A stretch of 64,000 bases of DNA from JAHEME01 sp034435035 (GTDB lineage: Bacteria; Chloroflexota; Anaerolineae; Aggregatilineales; UBA3940). The stretch spans positions 7,148 through 71,147 of the forward strand of contig DAOTXW010000085.1 in NCBI GenBank assembly GCA_034435035.1. Direction: 5' to 3'. A program made the position numbers and the translations under genes. Within the stretch, counting starts at the first letter, position 1, and every line of letters begins with the position of its first letter. Below are positions 26,226-36,300 of the stretch, one piece after another. Below the pieces are notes generated by a model that saw only the letters and a list, made by a program, of their open reading frames with translations, was not told where the DNA came from and made no database searches.

Positions 26226-26636
26226 TCAGAACAGGCGGATGCCATACAGATTTTCCAGCGCGTGGCTGCCCATGGTGACGAAGGCGGGAGCATACAGCAG
26301 AGCGGTCAGGGCAAAAACGGCCAGAGTGAAGGCGCGCTGGTACTTCCACAGGCTGGGCCTGGCATCCATGATGGTGATCCGCAGGCCGTTCAGGCCGTGG
26401 TAGATCACCGCCAGCATCAGCAGCAGCTCGCCGATCTGGAAGGGCAGCGACCGGTAGATGGCGATCGCATGGCCATAGCCGCGGGGCCAGAAGTATACCC
26501 ATGACGTATCGATGACGTGGGTGATGAAGAACAGCAACGTCCCCAGCCCCGCCAGCCGGTGTCCGGCCCAGGCGAGCTGTCCTTCACGCCCGCGGTAACG
26601 AAGGCCCTCGCGGATGGTGTCAACAAGCGTGGTCAT
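26226..26636 (-). CDS. sdhC: succinate dehydrogenase cytochrome b subunit
   Basis: A 136-residue protein with three membrane segments. AGHRLAGLGTLLFFITHVID and the later YHGLNGLRI are the SdhC signatures, with two His as heme b candidates. First gene of the sdhCDAB operon; sdhD starts 14 bases after its stop. A TATAAT box lies about 90 bases upstream. Confidence 0.88.
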   Translation of the reverse strand: MTTLVDTIREGLRYRGREGQLAWAGHRLAGLGTLLFFITHVIDTSWVYFWPRGYGHAIAIYRSLPFQIGELLLMLAVIYHGLNGLRITIMDARPSLWKYQRAFTLAVFALTALLYAPAFVTMGSHALENLYGIRLF

Positions 26637-26723
26637 GCCGTAGTTCCCTTCTTCAACAGTGATCAGAGGCGTAGAATCACAGGCGGATATGGATGCGGTT
26701 TAAATAGCCGACCGTTACCATCG

Positions 26724-26729
26724 ATTATA
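26724..26729 (-). promoter_or_regulatory. -10-like TATAAT upstream of sdhC
   Basis: A perfect TATAAT on the minus strand in GC-rich DNA, about 90 bases before sdhC. No -35 match is seen at 16-18 bases, and there is no TG extension. Confidence 0.4.
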
Positions 26730-26800
26730 TCTTGATCGGGGGGGAGCAGGCGATAGCACTTTCAGCCGCAGCAGCAGGCTGCCAGCCGGCGGATCGCCTG

Positions 26801-27985
26801 CTACGTGGACCATGTGCTGCGCACCTGGCGGAACGTGTATTCGCCTGCGTGGCGTGCGATGCGGTAGATCCACCCTCGCCCGTTCATCGGCTCGAACAGG
26901 CAGTCAAAGCTGACCAGCCCATCGCCCCGTTCTGGCAGGCTGTCGGGATAGCTGATCAGGATGCGGGCGACGCGCCCGGCGCTGAGGCCCGGCCGTGGGA
27001 GCAGCGGCAGGCCCGCGGGCGGGGCCTCCAGCGGCTCGATCGTCGGCCCCTGGAAGGTGTAGCGCCATACCCCGGCGGCCTCGCCGACCGGCCCGCGGAA
27101 GTCGGGGGGAGAATCTCCTTCATAGGTGCGCGCCACGATCACGCAGCTCTCTGGCAGGCGCCCTTCGCCGAGCAGATTGTCCAACAGCAGATGTTCGATG
27201 GCGACCCGCACCACCAGAAATTGCAGCAGATCGTCATCGCTGGCCTCCAGCAGGCGATGCGCCCAGTACAGAGGAGTCAGCCGATCAGGCGGAGGCTCCG
27301 GGATCTGATCCGGCGGCCGGGTGAACTGCTCGGCCCGTTCGTCCATCAGGCCGAGCGCCCACTGAGCCGCATCGCGCACGCGGAAGTCGTCATCCTCGGC
27401 CAGGTCCTCCAGGCGGGGCCGGTCGGTGTCAGAGCCGATCACGCCCAGTGCGCGCGTGGCCAGCGGCCGCAGCGTCCGTTCGTCCAGCAGGGAGAGGATA
27501 TCCGGCAGCGCCATCAGCCGGCCGCACGACGCCAGCGCCATGATCGACTCGGCCAGCGTGCGCTCTGCAACCATGCGCGAAGGAGACAGGCGGTTGCTTT
27601 CGGCGGCGATGTGATCCCGGGCCTCCTCCACCAGCGTCCGCAGCGCGTCGGTTGCCATCTCATTGGGGTAGGTCCCCAGCAGACGGGCGGCGCTCAGACG
27701 CTGGCTCCAGTCCTCTGAGGTCAGGAAGGGGATCAGCACTTCTGCCAGCCCATACCGGTCAAAGGGCACATATTTGCCGGCCAGCACGCGCAGCGCATCC
27801 AGGCCGGCCCCGCAGGTGCCAGGAGGCTGCTCGTGCAGGTATTCGATCACCGCGTCCAGTGCTTCAGCTTCTCCGACGGCGGCCAGCCGCGCCAGCGCCT
27901 CTTCCTGCGCCTGCGGCGTACCGTAGCGTAGATCGTTCAGCAGGTCCGCCTGCGAGCGATCATCCTGGCCTGAGTGAGTGGACAT
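26801..27985 (-). CDS. HEAT-repeat protein
   Basis: A 394-residue soluble protein. Residues about 10-215 are HEAT-like helical repeats: LRYGTPQAQEEALARLAAVGE, LTSEDWSQRLSAARLLG, LDERTLRPLATRALG, LAEDDDFRVRDAAQWALG. The C-terminal part (about 230-394) is a different, mixed domain I do not recognise, with LLEASDDDLLQFLVVRVAIEHLL and EYTFRQVRSTW. HEAT proteins are usually scaffolds. The gene follows icd by 52 bases in the same direction without a T-run terminator, so the two may be cotranscribed. A direct metabolic role is unproven. Confidence 0.75.
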   Translation of the reverse strand: MSTHSGQDDRSQADLLNDLRYGTPQAQEEALARLAAVGEAEALDAVIEYLHEQPPGTCGAGLDALRVLAGKYVPFDRYGLAEVLIPFLTSEDWSQRLSAARLLGTYPNEMATDALRTLVEEARDHIAAESNRLSPSRMVAERTLAESIMALASCGRLMALPDILSLLDERTLRPLATRALGVIGSDTDRPRLEDLAEDDDFRVRDAAQWALGLMDERAEQFTRPPDQIPEPPPDRLTPLYWAHRLLEASDDDLLQFLVVRVAIEHLLLDNLLGEGRLPESCVIVARTYEGDSPPDFRGPVGEAAGVWRYTFQGPTIEPLEAPPAGLPLLPRPGLSAGRVARILISYPDSLPERGDGLVSFDCLFEPMNGRGWIYRIARHAGEYTFRQVRSTWST

Positions 27986-28037
27986 ACACCCTCACCTCCC
28001 CTGGCGGCGCCCGGCAAGGGGGCGCCGGCCGGCAGCC

Positions 28038-29282
<1,245 letters not shown>

Positions 29283-29325
29283 ACCTGCTACTCCTGAGGC
29301 GAGGACGGATGGAAGAACGGCAGCG

Positions 29326-29352
29326 ATTATACCACACGGCTCCGGCTGTCAG
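29326..29352 (-). promoter_or_regulatory. extended -10 promoter for icd
   Basis: On the minus strand TGG is followed directly by TATAAT (29326-29331). CTGACA (29347-29352) matches the -35 consensus in five of six positions but at a 15-base spacing. Confidence 0.6.
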
Positions 29353-29381
29353 CGGGAAGTTTCTGGCCTGTCATCTCCCTG

Positions 29382-29390
29382 TGTTATACT
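29382..29390 (+). promoter_or_regulatory. extended -10 element for the ROK kinase gene
   Basis: TGT followed by TATACT (29385-29390), about 40 bases before the ATG at 29431. It stands back to back with the icd promoter, about 50 bases away. Confidence 0.5.
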
Positions 29391-29430
29391 GCCATCTGCA
29401 CCGATTCGTCGCGCAGGGAGAAACCGGATT

Positions 29431-30381
29431 ATGAAGAGCATCATCGGCGTGGATGTGGGCGGGACGCTGCTGCGGGCTGCTCGCTTCGACGACGACCTGA
29501 ATCTGCTGGAACGGGCGAAGCAGGAGACGCACAGCGACGAAGGCGTCGATGCCGTCTTTGACCGGCTGGTGGAAACGATCCGGCAGGTGCTCCCCGGTAC
29601 GCCGGGCGATCTGTCCGGGATCGGCGTGGCGCTGCCCGGCCCGGTTGATTCGGCTGCCGGAGTGCTGATCGCCGCTCCCCACCTGCCCTTCAAAAATATG
29701 CCGATCCGGCAGATGCTGGCCGATGCGCTGAACGCGCCGGTCTACATCGGCAATGATGCGGACCTGGCGGGGCTGGCCGAACATCAGCGTGGAGCTGGCC
29801 GCGGGGCGCCGACCCTGATCTACATCACGGTCAGTACGGGGGTGGGCAGCGGCATCATCATCGACGGCCGCCCCTTCAGCGGGCGAGGTCAGGGGGGTGA
29901 GGTGGGGCACATGGTCGTTGCGCCCGATGGGCCGATGTGCGGCTGCGGCCACCGCGGCCACCTGGAAGCCGTGGCAGCCGGCAGCGGCATCGAGCGGATT
30001 GCGCGGCGGCGGCTGGAAGCGGGCGAAGAGAGCAGCCTGCACGAACGGGCTGGCGGCGACCTCAGCCGCGTCACCGCCAAGATGGTTGGAGAGGCGGCGC
30101 AGGCCGGCGACCCGCTGGCGCTGTCTCTCATCACCGATGCCGGGCGCTACCTGGGCATGGCGGTGGCCTCTCTGATGATGATCCTGCACCCGGATAGGTT
30201 CGTCTTTGGCGGTGGCGTGACCCGGCTGGGGCCGCTGCTCTTTGACCCTATGAAGCAGGCTGTGCGTGAATACGCCATGCATCCGCTTTACTGGGAAAAG
30301 ACCCCGCTGGTCATGGCGGAGCTGAAAGACGATGTGGGGCTGACCGGGGCAGCGGCGCTGGTCAAAGTGATGGCCCCCTGA
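29431..30381 (+). CDS. ROK family sugar kinase, likely glucokinase
   Basis: A 316-residue kinase. The phosphate loop is IGVDVGGTLLRAARF; ALPGPVDSAAG, YIGNDADLAGLAE (catalytic Asp) and STGVGSGIIIDG follow. The ROK zinc motif reads CGCGHRGHLE, with His where the family usually has the third Cys. The sugar is probably glucose, but N-acetylmannosamine or fructose kinases share this layout. GGGAG precedes the ATG. The stop faces the stop of der with a 9-base gap. Confidence 0.88.
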   Translation: MKSIIGVDVGGTLLRAARFDDDLNLLERAKQETHSDEGVDAVFDRLVETIRQVLPGTPGDLSGIGVALPGPVDSAAGVLIAAPHLPFKNMPIRQMLADALNAPVYIGNDADLAGLAEHQRGAGRGAPTLIYITVSTGVGSGIIIDGRPFSGRGQGGEVGHMVVAPDGPMCGCGHRGHLEAVAAGSGIERIARRRLEAGEESSLHERAGGDLSRVTAKMVGEAAQAGDPLALSLITDAGRYLGMAVASLMMILHPDRFVFGGGVTRLGPLLFDPMKQAVREYAMHPLYWEKTPLVMAELKDDVGLTGAAALVKVMAP

Positions 30382-30390
30382 GGCGGGTTA

Positions 30391-31770
30391 TCATGCCCGT
30401 CCGCGCTCGCGTTCGCTGGACGGGCGGAACGCCATCTCGATGGGCGTGCCGGTGAAAGGGTAGACGGCCCGGATCCGGTTCTCCAGGTAGCGCTGGTAGG
30501 AGAAATGCACCAGTTCCACGTCATTGACGTGGAACAGAAATCGGGGCGGATCGACGGCGACCTGGCTGGCGTAGCGGATCTTCAGCCGCTTGCCGGCCTT
30601 GATCGGGGGAGCCTGCTGGGAGACCGCCTCGCGCACCAGGCGGTTGACCTCGGAGGTCGGGATGCGGAAGAAGCGCTCCTCATGGATGGATTTTGCCAGT
30701 GGGATGAGGCGCTCGACACGCTGGCCCGTCAGCGCTGAGATGAACTCCACCGGCACGTAAGACATGAACTTGAGCGCCTCGCGCACTTCGTCGGCGTAGC
30801 GGTTCATGGTGTAGGAGTCCTTCTCGATTGCGTCCCACTTGTTCACCAGCACCGCGCAGCTTTTCATCTCCTCGATGATAAAACCGGCAATATGCGCATC
30901 CTGGGCAGTGATGCCTTCGATGGCATCGATCAGCAGCAGCACAACGTGGGCGCGCCGCATCGCCTTGAGCGCCCGCAGCACGCTGTACTGCTCGGGAGCG
31001 CCGTGCTCGATCCGCCCGCGCCGCCGGATGCCCGCCGTGTCGATCAGGATGATGGTCTCGCCCTGCCAGGTGATGGTAGTGTCGATCGCATCGCGGGTGG
31101 TGCCGGCCACCGGGCTGACAATCAGGCGCTCCCGGCCGATCAGGCGGTTGGCCAGCGACGACTTGCCGACGTTGGGCCGCCCCAGGATTGCGATCTTGAG
31201 CGCATCGCTGTCTTCGTCGCTGGCGGGTGGCTGGGGCGGCAGGGCCTCGACCACGGCATCGAGCAGGTCGCCCACCCCTGAGCCATGCAGCCCGGATACC
31301 GCGTAGACCTCTCCCATCCCCAGGCTGTAAAAATCAGCTGCCTCGGCGCGGCGGGCAGCGTTATCGCCTTTGCTGGCCACCAGCAGCACCGGCTTATGCG
31401 CCCGGCGCAGCAGATCGGCCACCTCCTGATCGGCGGCTGTGACGCCGGTCGTCAGATCGACCACCAGGAGGATCACATCGGCATCAGCGATGGCGACCTC
31501 CACCTGGCTGCGCATCTCGGCCACAAACTGGGCCGAGTCTTCGGCCAGCGGCGCCGCGCCGCCTGCCAGCGTGCTGAACGTCTCCAGCCCGCCGGTATCG
31601 ACCAGGGTGAAGGTGATCCCGCGCCATTCGGCTTCAGCATGCTGCCGGTCGCGGGTGGTGCCGGGCCGTTCATGGACGATCGCCAGCCGCCGCCCGACGA
31701 TGCGGTTGAACAGCGTGGACTTGCCCACATTGGGCCGCCCGACCAGGGCCACCAGCGGCAGGGCCGTCAT
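30391..31770 (-). CDS. der: ribosome assembly GTPase Der
   Basis: A 459-residue protein with two GTPase domains, needed for 50S assembly. G1 motifs are GRPNVGKSTLFNR and GRPNVGKSSLANR; G3 is DTGG in the first and DTAGIRRRG in the second; the second NKWD is clear and the first reads SKGD. The KH-like C-terminal domain ends with NRIRAVYPFTGTPI. The ATG at 31770 is 8 bases after the cdaR stop, so der is the last gene of the cda cluster. Confidence 0.96.
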   Translation of the reverse strand: MTALPLVALVGRPNVGKSTLFNRIVGRRLAIVHERPGTTRDRQHAEAEWRGITFTLVDTGGLETFSTLAGGAAPLAEDSAQFVAEMRSQVEVAIADADVILLVVDLTTGVTAADQEVADLLRRAHKPVLLVASKGDNAARRAEAADFYSLGMGEVYAVSGLHGSGVGDLLDAVVEALPPQPPASDEDSDALKIAILGRPNVGKSSLANRLIGRERLIVSPVAGTTRDAIDTTITWQGETIILIDTAGIRRRGRIEHGAPEQYSVLRALKAMRRAHVVLLLIDAIEGITAQDAHIAGFIIEEMKSCAVLVNKWDAIEKDSYTMNRYADEVREALKFMSYVPVEFISALTGQRVERLIPLAKSIHEERFFRIPTSEVNRLVREAVSQQAPPIKAGKRLKIRYASQVAVDPPRFLFHVNDVELVHFSYQRYLENRIRAVYPFTGTPIEMAFRPSSERERGRA

Positions 31771-31777
31771 GCGTGTA

Positions 31778-33022
31778 TCAGTCGCCTTCCTGTTGTGAGC
31801 TTCCGGTGACCACGGTCGCCTCCAGGACCAGCGGGAGCACCGATTCCACCAGCACATCGCTCTGTACGACCTGCACTTCAGGCGTGACCTGATACACGCC
31901 GGGGCTGCGATCGGACAGATCGGCTGTTACCAGGATGTCATTCACCGGGTTCAGGTTGTCCAGGACAGCCAGCGGCCCGGACAGGATGACATCGATGGTG
32001 GCGGGGGAGAAGGTCGCGCTCAGGCCCCGGTCGAGGCCGATGGCCTGCACCGGGACATCCAGCACCGTGCGGCTGCTGAGCTGCGCGGCGATGGAGATCA
32101 GCACCTCTACGCTCTGTGCTTCGACCGGGGTGATCCCCGGCGGCAGGTCAAGCGCCACCTCCTGGATCAGATCGTCGGTCAGGTTGGTCAGGTCGATGGT
32201 TTCAGTTTCCGCGTAGGGCTGCATGGCGTTGATCGTAGCGGGGTCGCCCTGCACGGTGATGCGCTGCGGGGTGGTCACGATGCCGGTCATGTAGTACCCC
32301 GGCGCTGGCCTGCCCACGGTGCGCACCAGGATGGCGATGTCCCGGTAGCCGGCCTCCTGGCTGATCGGCACCACCACGCTGACGGTGGCCGGGTTGACCG
32401 TCACCCCCTCGACCACGTTGCCCCGGCTGTCCAGCGCCGTGAGGGCCAGGTCGCGCCGCAGCGTCTCGCGCAGCCCTTCGATGGGGCCGCTGGCGCGTAC
32501 CTCGCTGACCAGATCGACCTGCGAGCGCGGCCCCTCGATGCTGGCCATCGTGGGCGTCAACTGGGGCGCGGCGGCGCTGTAGCCGATCGCCGGCTGGCCC
32601 TGCAGATGCAGCTGCACCGGCATCTCGCGGGTGTAGCTTTCCTCCAGCTCGATGCGGATATGGCGGGGGTTGGCGGCCACCAGGATGGCCTGCGCCTCGA
32701 TCTGGAAGTTCAGCTCAACCTGATGCGCGCCCGGCCCCAGCCCGCTCAGGTCCGCGGTGACTACGATGTCCTCAGGAGAAAGCGAGCGCCACGTGGCGCG
32801 CTGGGCTCGGAGACGGACGCGGGTGGTATCGGTATAGGCGTTGGTGATCACCAGCCCCGGCTCCAGCCCCACCACGTCGATCTGGACGGGAGTCGATAGA
32901 TCATTCTCCTCCGGTGGGTTCTCTTCCAGGCTGGCGACGATCCACACCGTGAGCGCCAGCAGGATCGCCAGGCCCATGGAGATCAGGTTATCTCGCAGCC
33001 AGTTCAACAATGCTCGCAGCAT
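31778..33022 (-). CDS. cdaR: CdaR/YbbR-domain regulator of diadenylate cyclase
   Basis: A 414-residue protein with one N-terminal membrane segment (about residues 15-31) and four YbbR-type beta repeats outside. Each repeat has the form VxVxLxG....L..I....V...DLS. CdaR controls the membrane cyclase CdaA in other bacteria, where cdaA and cdaR are usually adjacent. Here one large membrane-protein gene lies between them. The same strand, short gaps and coupling to der support an operon. Confidence 0.85.
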   Translation of the reverse strand: MLRALLNWLRDNLISMGLAILLALTVWIVASLEENPPEENDLSTPVQIDVVGLEPGLVITNAYTDTTRVRLRAQRATWRSLSPEDIVVTADLSGLGPGAHQVELNFQIEAQAILVAANPRHIRIELEESYTREMPVQLHLQGQPAIGYSAAAPQLTPTMASIEGPRSQVDLVSEVRASGPIEGLRETLRRDLALTALDSRGNVVEGVTVNPATVSVVVPISQEAGYRDIAILVRTVGRPAPGYYMTGIVTTPQRITVQGDPATINAMQPYAETETIDLTNLTDDLIQEVALDLPPGITPVEAQSVEVLISIAAQLSSRTVLDVPVQAIGLDRGLSATFSPATIDVILSGPLAVLDNLNPVNDILVTADLSDRSPGVYQVTPEVQVVQSDVLVESVLPLVLEATVVTGSSQQEGD

Positions 33023-33060
33023 GCGTCGATCTTAGCCTGAATCCGCCGGAGCGCCACCCC

Positions 33061-35313
33061 TCACGGAAGGGTCGGCGCAGTCCGCTCGAATCGGATGGCT
33101 GTTACCCGGGGATAGCCCCCGCGCCCCGGGCGTTCCCAGCGCAGATCGAGGAGTGTCTCGCCGGGCCGGATGGCCAGGTCGGGGAAGGCCAGGCCGCCTG
33201 CCGCCCGCGCAGCCGGGGCGCCCTCCGGCGCGTAGTCAGGCAGATACAGCGGGTTGGGGATCAGCGTCCCGGACCAGGGCAGACTCTCCGGCATGGGGGT
33301 CAGGCTGCGGAAGGCCGCCAGTTGTGCCCCTGCGGGATCGCCCGCGATCTGGAGCTGCACGGTGATCCGGGCCTCCTCATTGAGTGGGTTCCAGATGATG
33401 ATGCGGAACGACTCGCCCTGCCAGCCCCACGCGGCATCGCTCTGCCAGAGATCGCAGCATAGAGTATACAGCACCACTAACGGGGCAGGCTCAGCCAGCA
33501 CCTCGAAGACCTGTGTGGCGGGCGTCTCCAGCCGCAGGGCATAGCCCGGCGGCGTGGTGATGCGATCTTCTGCCATCACCACGTAGCGGGCGCCCAGCGC
33601 CGCCAGACGCTCAGCGGCGCCGGGGCGATCCGGGCTGCTGATGACGACCCGCTCGATCTGGTAGATGTTGTCTTTGAGCGGATCCTCGTGCATGCTGTCG
33701 ATGGTCGGCTGCTGGTGCACGGTCTGGAAGAAGCCATAGCGCCGGCCGCCGTAAGGGTACACCTGCACAATCGTGCCCGGCGGACGGTCGGCCAGCCAGC
33801 GGTAGGCTGTTGCGTCCTCGATCGGCTTCACTTCCAGAGGGTGGGCGTATTCGAAGCTGAGCAGGGCGATGATACTGGCCAGCAGGGCGGCGCGGCCGGC
33901 GGGTCGGCGTTGCGCTGCCAGCAGCGCATCCAGCCCCAGCGCGCCCAGGATGGCCAGCGCCAGCACCATCAGCGTCACGAAGTTCCCCACACTGCGCAGC
34001 GGGGGGGTCAGGGTCAGTGTGAGCCAGGACAGCGTGGGCAGGTTGATCCCGTGCAGCGGTTCCGCCAGCGGGCGCAGCGCCGCGCCGACCGGCAGATAAG
34101 GCGGCAGGCTGAACAGGAAGGCAGTGATCAACAGGATGGCAGCATAGCGCGCCAGCAGTTCGCGCCGCGCCGGCTCCTCGCCTGAGGGGGGCGCCGGCAG
34201 AGCGCCGTGCCGCCACCGGGCGAACCCGATGCCGCCCAGCGCCAGGGCGGTATAGGCGATCGGCAGATACTGATCGAAGGAGGTGTGCCAGAACCAGTTC
34301 GATGGCAGGTCCGGGTAAGCTGCCGACAGGCCCGGTGAGGTGAAGTCCGGGTAGGGCAGGCTGTCCAGCCAGCGGGTGATGGCCTGCGAGGCGCCTCCCA
34401 ACGCCGGGTGATAAGCCGGCGGCAGCAGGAAACTCCAGGGGCGGCTGGACAGCCAGAAGAACCAGTGATCGTCACGCACCAGCGCGCGGGGGGAGCGCAG
34501 CGGGCTGGCCGGCCCTTCGATATAGGCGCGGAGGGCCGGGATCAGCACCGGCAGGTAGATCAGCAGGCCGATCAGCGCCGCCGCGGCATACAACAGGATG
34601 CGCTGCCGGTTGAAGACAGCCCGCCAGCCGCCGCGCCGGTGCTGCGCAGCAGCCTCCGTGGCGGCAAACAGCAGCGCCAGGATCGTCACGAAGTATCCAT
34701 AGTAGCCCTGCACGTCCAGCGCCAGCACGAAGGCAACGCCCAGCCCGGCCGCGGCAGGCAGGCTCTGCCGCCGCTGCAGGCTGAACAGCGCCATCACGAA
34801 CAGCGGCAGGACCCACTGCTGAGTCAGCCCGGCGTGAGCCAGCGCGTGAGAGTACGCATAGGCGGAAAAAGCGAAGATCAGCCCGCCCACGACAGCCGCC
34901 GCCCGGCGGCGCATGAAGGGGTTCAGCAGCCGGTAGGTGACATAGCCAGACAGCGCCAGGCCGGCGATGATGGACAGGTTGTAGGCGAACACCTCGCCGA
35001 AAGGGATGGCGATCAGCGCCAGGGCCAGCGTGAAGCCCGGGCGGAAGAACCACTTCAGGTTGTCGGTGGTGAATGGAGCCTGCGACAGCGACAGGATGCG
35101 GTAATCCAGCCCTTCCAGCAGGGTGATCTTGCGCCACCATGCCGCCCACATCTGCAGGCGCGAGTCGCCGACACCCAGCGTGGCCGTGCTCATCTGCAGG
35201 ATCAAGGGGTAGGTGAAAACAACAGATGCCGCTGCAAACAGGGCCAGCACCATCAGATGCGCGCTGGCCGCACGGCGTAAGCCCGCCGGAGCAGGGGGTG
35301 CTTCAGCCGCCAC
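33061..35313 (-). CDS. large polytopic membrane protein, YfhO/GT-C-like
   Basis: A 750-residue protein. Residues about 15-490 form a dozen or so membrane segments, with a first external loop containing GVGDSRLQMWAAWW, where an acidic residue sits after the first segment as in GT-C glycosyltransferases. Residues about 490-750 form a soluble domain with RWLADRPPGTIVQVYPY, LAALGARYVVMAED and a beta-rich end. This is the layout of YfhO-like proteins that glycosylate envelope polymers. The donor and acceptor are unknown. It lies between cdaA and cdaR, where many bacteria have no such gene. Confidence 0.7.
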   Translation of the reverse strand: MAAEAPPAPAGLRRAASAHLMVLALFAAASVVFTYPLILQMSTATLGVGDSRLQMWAAWWRKITLLEGLDYRILSLSQAPFTTDNLKWFFRPGFTLALALIAIPFGEVFAYNLSIIAGLALSGYVTYRLLNPFMRRRAAAVVGGLIFAFSAYAYSHALAHAGLTQQWVLPLFVMALFSLQRRQSLPAAAGLGVAFVLALDVQGYYGYFVTILALLFAATEAAAQHRRGGWRAVFNRQRILLYAAAALIGLLIYLPVLIPALRAYIEGPASPLRSPRALVRDDHWFFWLSSRPWSFLLPPAYHPALGGASQAITRWLDSLPYPDFTSPGLSAAYPDLPSNWFWHTSFDQYLPIAYTALALGGIGFARWRHGALPAPPSGEEPARRELLARYAAILLITAFLFSLPPYLPVGAALRPLAEPLHGINLPTLSWLTLTLTPPLRSVGNFVTLMVLALAILGALGLDALLAAQRRPAGRAALLASIIALLSFEYAHPLEVKPIEDATAYRWLADRPPGTIVQVYPYGGRRYGFFQTVHQQPTIDSMHEDPLKDNIYQIERVVISSPDRPGAAERLAALGARYVVMAEDRITTPPGYALRLETPATQVFEVLAEPAPLVVLYTLCCDLWQSDAAWGWQGESFRIIIWNPLNEEARITVQLQIAGDPAGAQLAAFRSLTPMPESLPWSGTLIPNPLYLPDYAPEGAPAARAAGGLAFPDLAIRPGETLLDLRWERPGRGGYPRVTAIRFERTAPTLP

Positions 35314-35394
35314 ACAGCCCTCCGCAGGGAGTCTCGCAGGCAGAAGAGCATACCCTGCTGGCCTGCTGCTTGCAACGACGGCGCGGCCGGTGGC

Positions 35395-36234
35395 TCAGGC
35401 AGCGCCCCGCAGACTGTCCAGCCAGGCAGCGAGCCGTGAGGAATGTCGCGGCTGGAGGTACTCGGCCAGGATCATCGCCAGCCGTTCGGCGTCGATATTG
35501 CGGATGAAGCGTCCGCCGACCACCACCGCGATGCGCCCGGTTTCTTCGGAGACCACAACGGCGATCGCGTCACTGATCTCGGTGATGCCCAGCGCCGCGC
35601 GATGGCGCAGGCCCATCTGCCGGTCGGGCAGATGGCGGGCCGACGAGATGGGCAGGGTGCAGGCGCCCGCGATCAACCGCGCCCCCCGGATGATCGCCGC
35701 GCCGTCATGCAGCGCTGTGTTGGGGAAGAAAGTCGTCTGCAGCAGCTCGCTGGAAACCAGCGCATCCAGCGCCACTCCGGACTCAATATATTCCTGCAGT
35801 CCGGTCTCGCGCTCCAGCACGATCAGGGCCCCGTGCCGCCGGCGCGAGAGATAGCGGACGGCGTCGCTGATCTCTTCGATCAGCGGGTTTTGCCCTACCT
35901 GAAGAGTCCGCAGTTCGCCCGGCAGTGGCAGCACGCGGCCCAGCCTGTCCAGCCAGCGCCGCAGCTCTTCCTGGAAGATCACAGGCAGCGCGACGGCCAG
36001 GGCGGTGAGCGTCCGGCTCAGAAGCCAGGAGAACGCCTGGAGGTTGAGCAGAAAAGACAGCGACCAGACCAGCACCAGCATGATCCCGATCCCGCGCAGC
36101 AGCGTGGCGGCGCGCGTCCCACGCACCAGCTGCAGGATCAGGAAGAACACCAGCGCCACCAGCAGAACATCGAGGATGTTCTGCCAGCTGCGGGGCAGGT
36201 TCTGGATTGCCCACAGGATTTCTTGTAAACCCAC
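35395..36234 (-). CDS. cdaA: diadenylate cyclase CdaA
   Basis: A 279-residue enzyme that makes c-di-AMP from two ATP. Three membrane segments lie in residues about 1-80, followed by the DisA_N-type cyclase domain: DGAAIIRGARLIAGACTLPI holds the DGA motif, and GLRHRAALGITE the RHR motif. Both motifs are intact, so it should be active. GTG start. It opens the cluster cdaA - membrane protein - cdaR - der. c-di-AMP often controls potassium and osmolyte balance. Confidence 0.93.
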   Translation of the reverse strand: MGLQEILWAIQNLPRSWQNILDVLLVALVFFLILQLVRGTRAATLLRGIGIMLVLVWSLSFLLNLQAFSWLLSRTLTALAVALPVIFQEELRRWLDRLGRVLPLPGELRTLQVGQNPLIEEISDAVRYLSRRRHGALIVLERETGLQEYIESGVALDALVSSELLQTTFFPNTALHDGAAIIRGARLIAGACTLPISSARHLPDRQMGLRHRAALGITEISDAIAVVVSEETGRIAVVVGGRFIRNIDAERLAMILAEYLQPRHSSRLAAWLDSLRGAA

Positions 36235-36300
36235 TGATTGCCCCTCAGACCGGGGTCGGACACTCCGTGGCGCAGCGTCCCGGTTCGTGGAAAACCGGTG

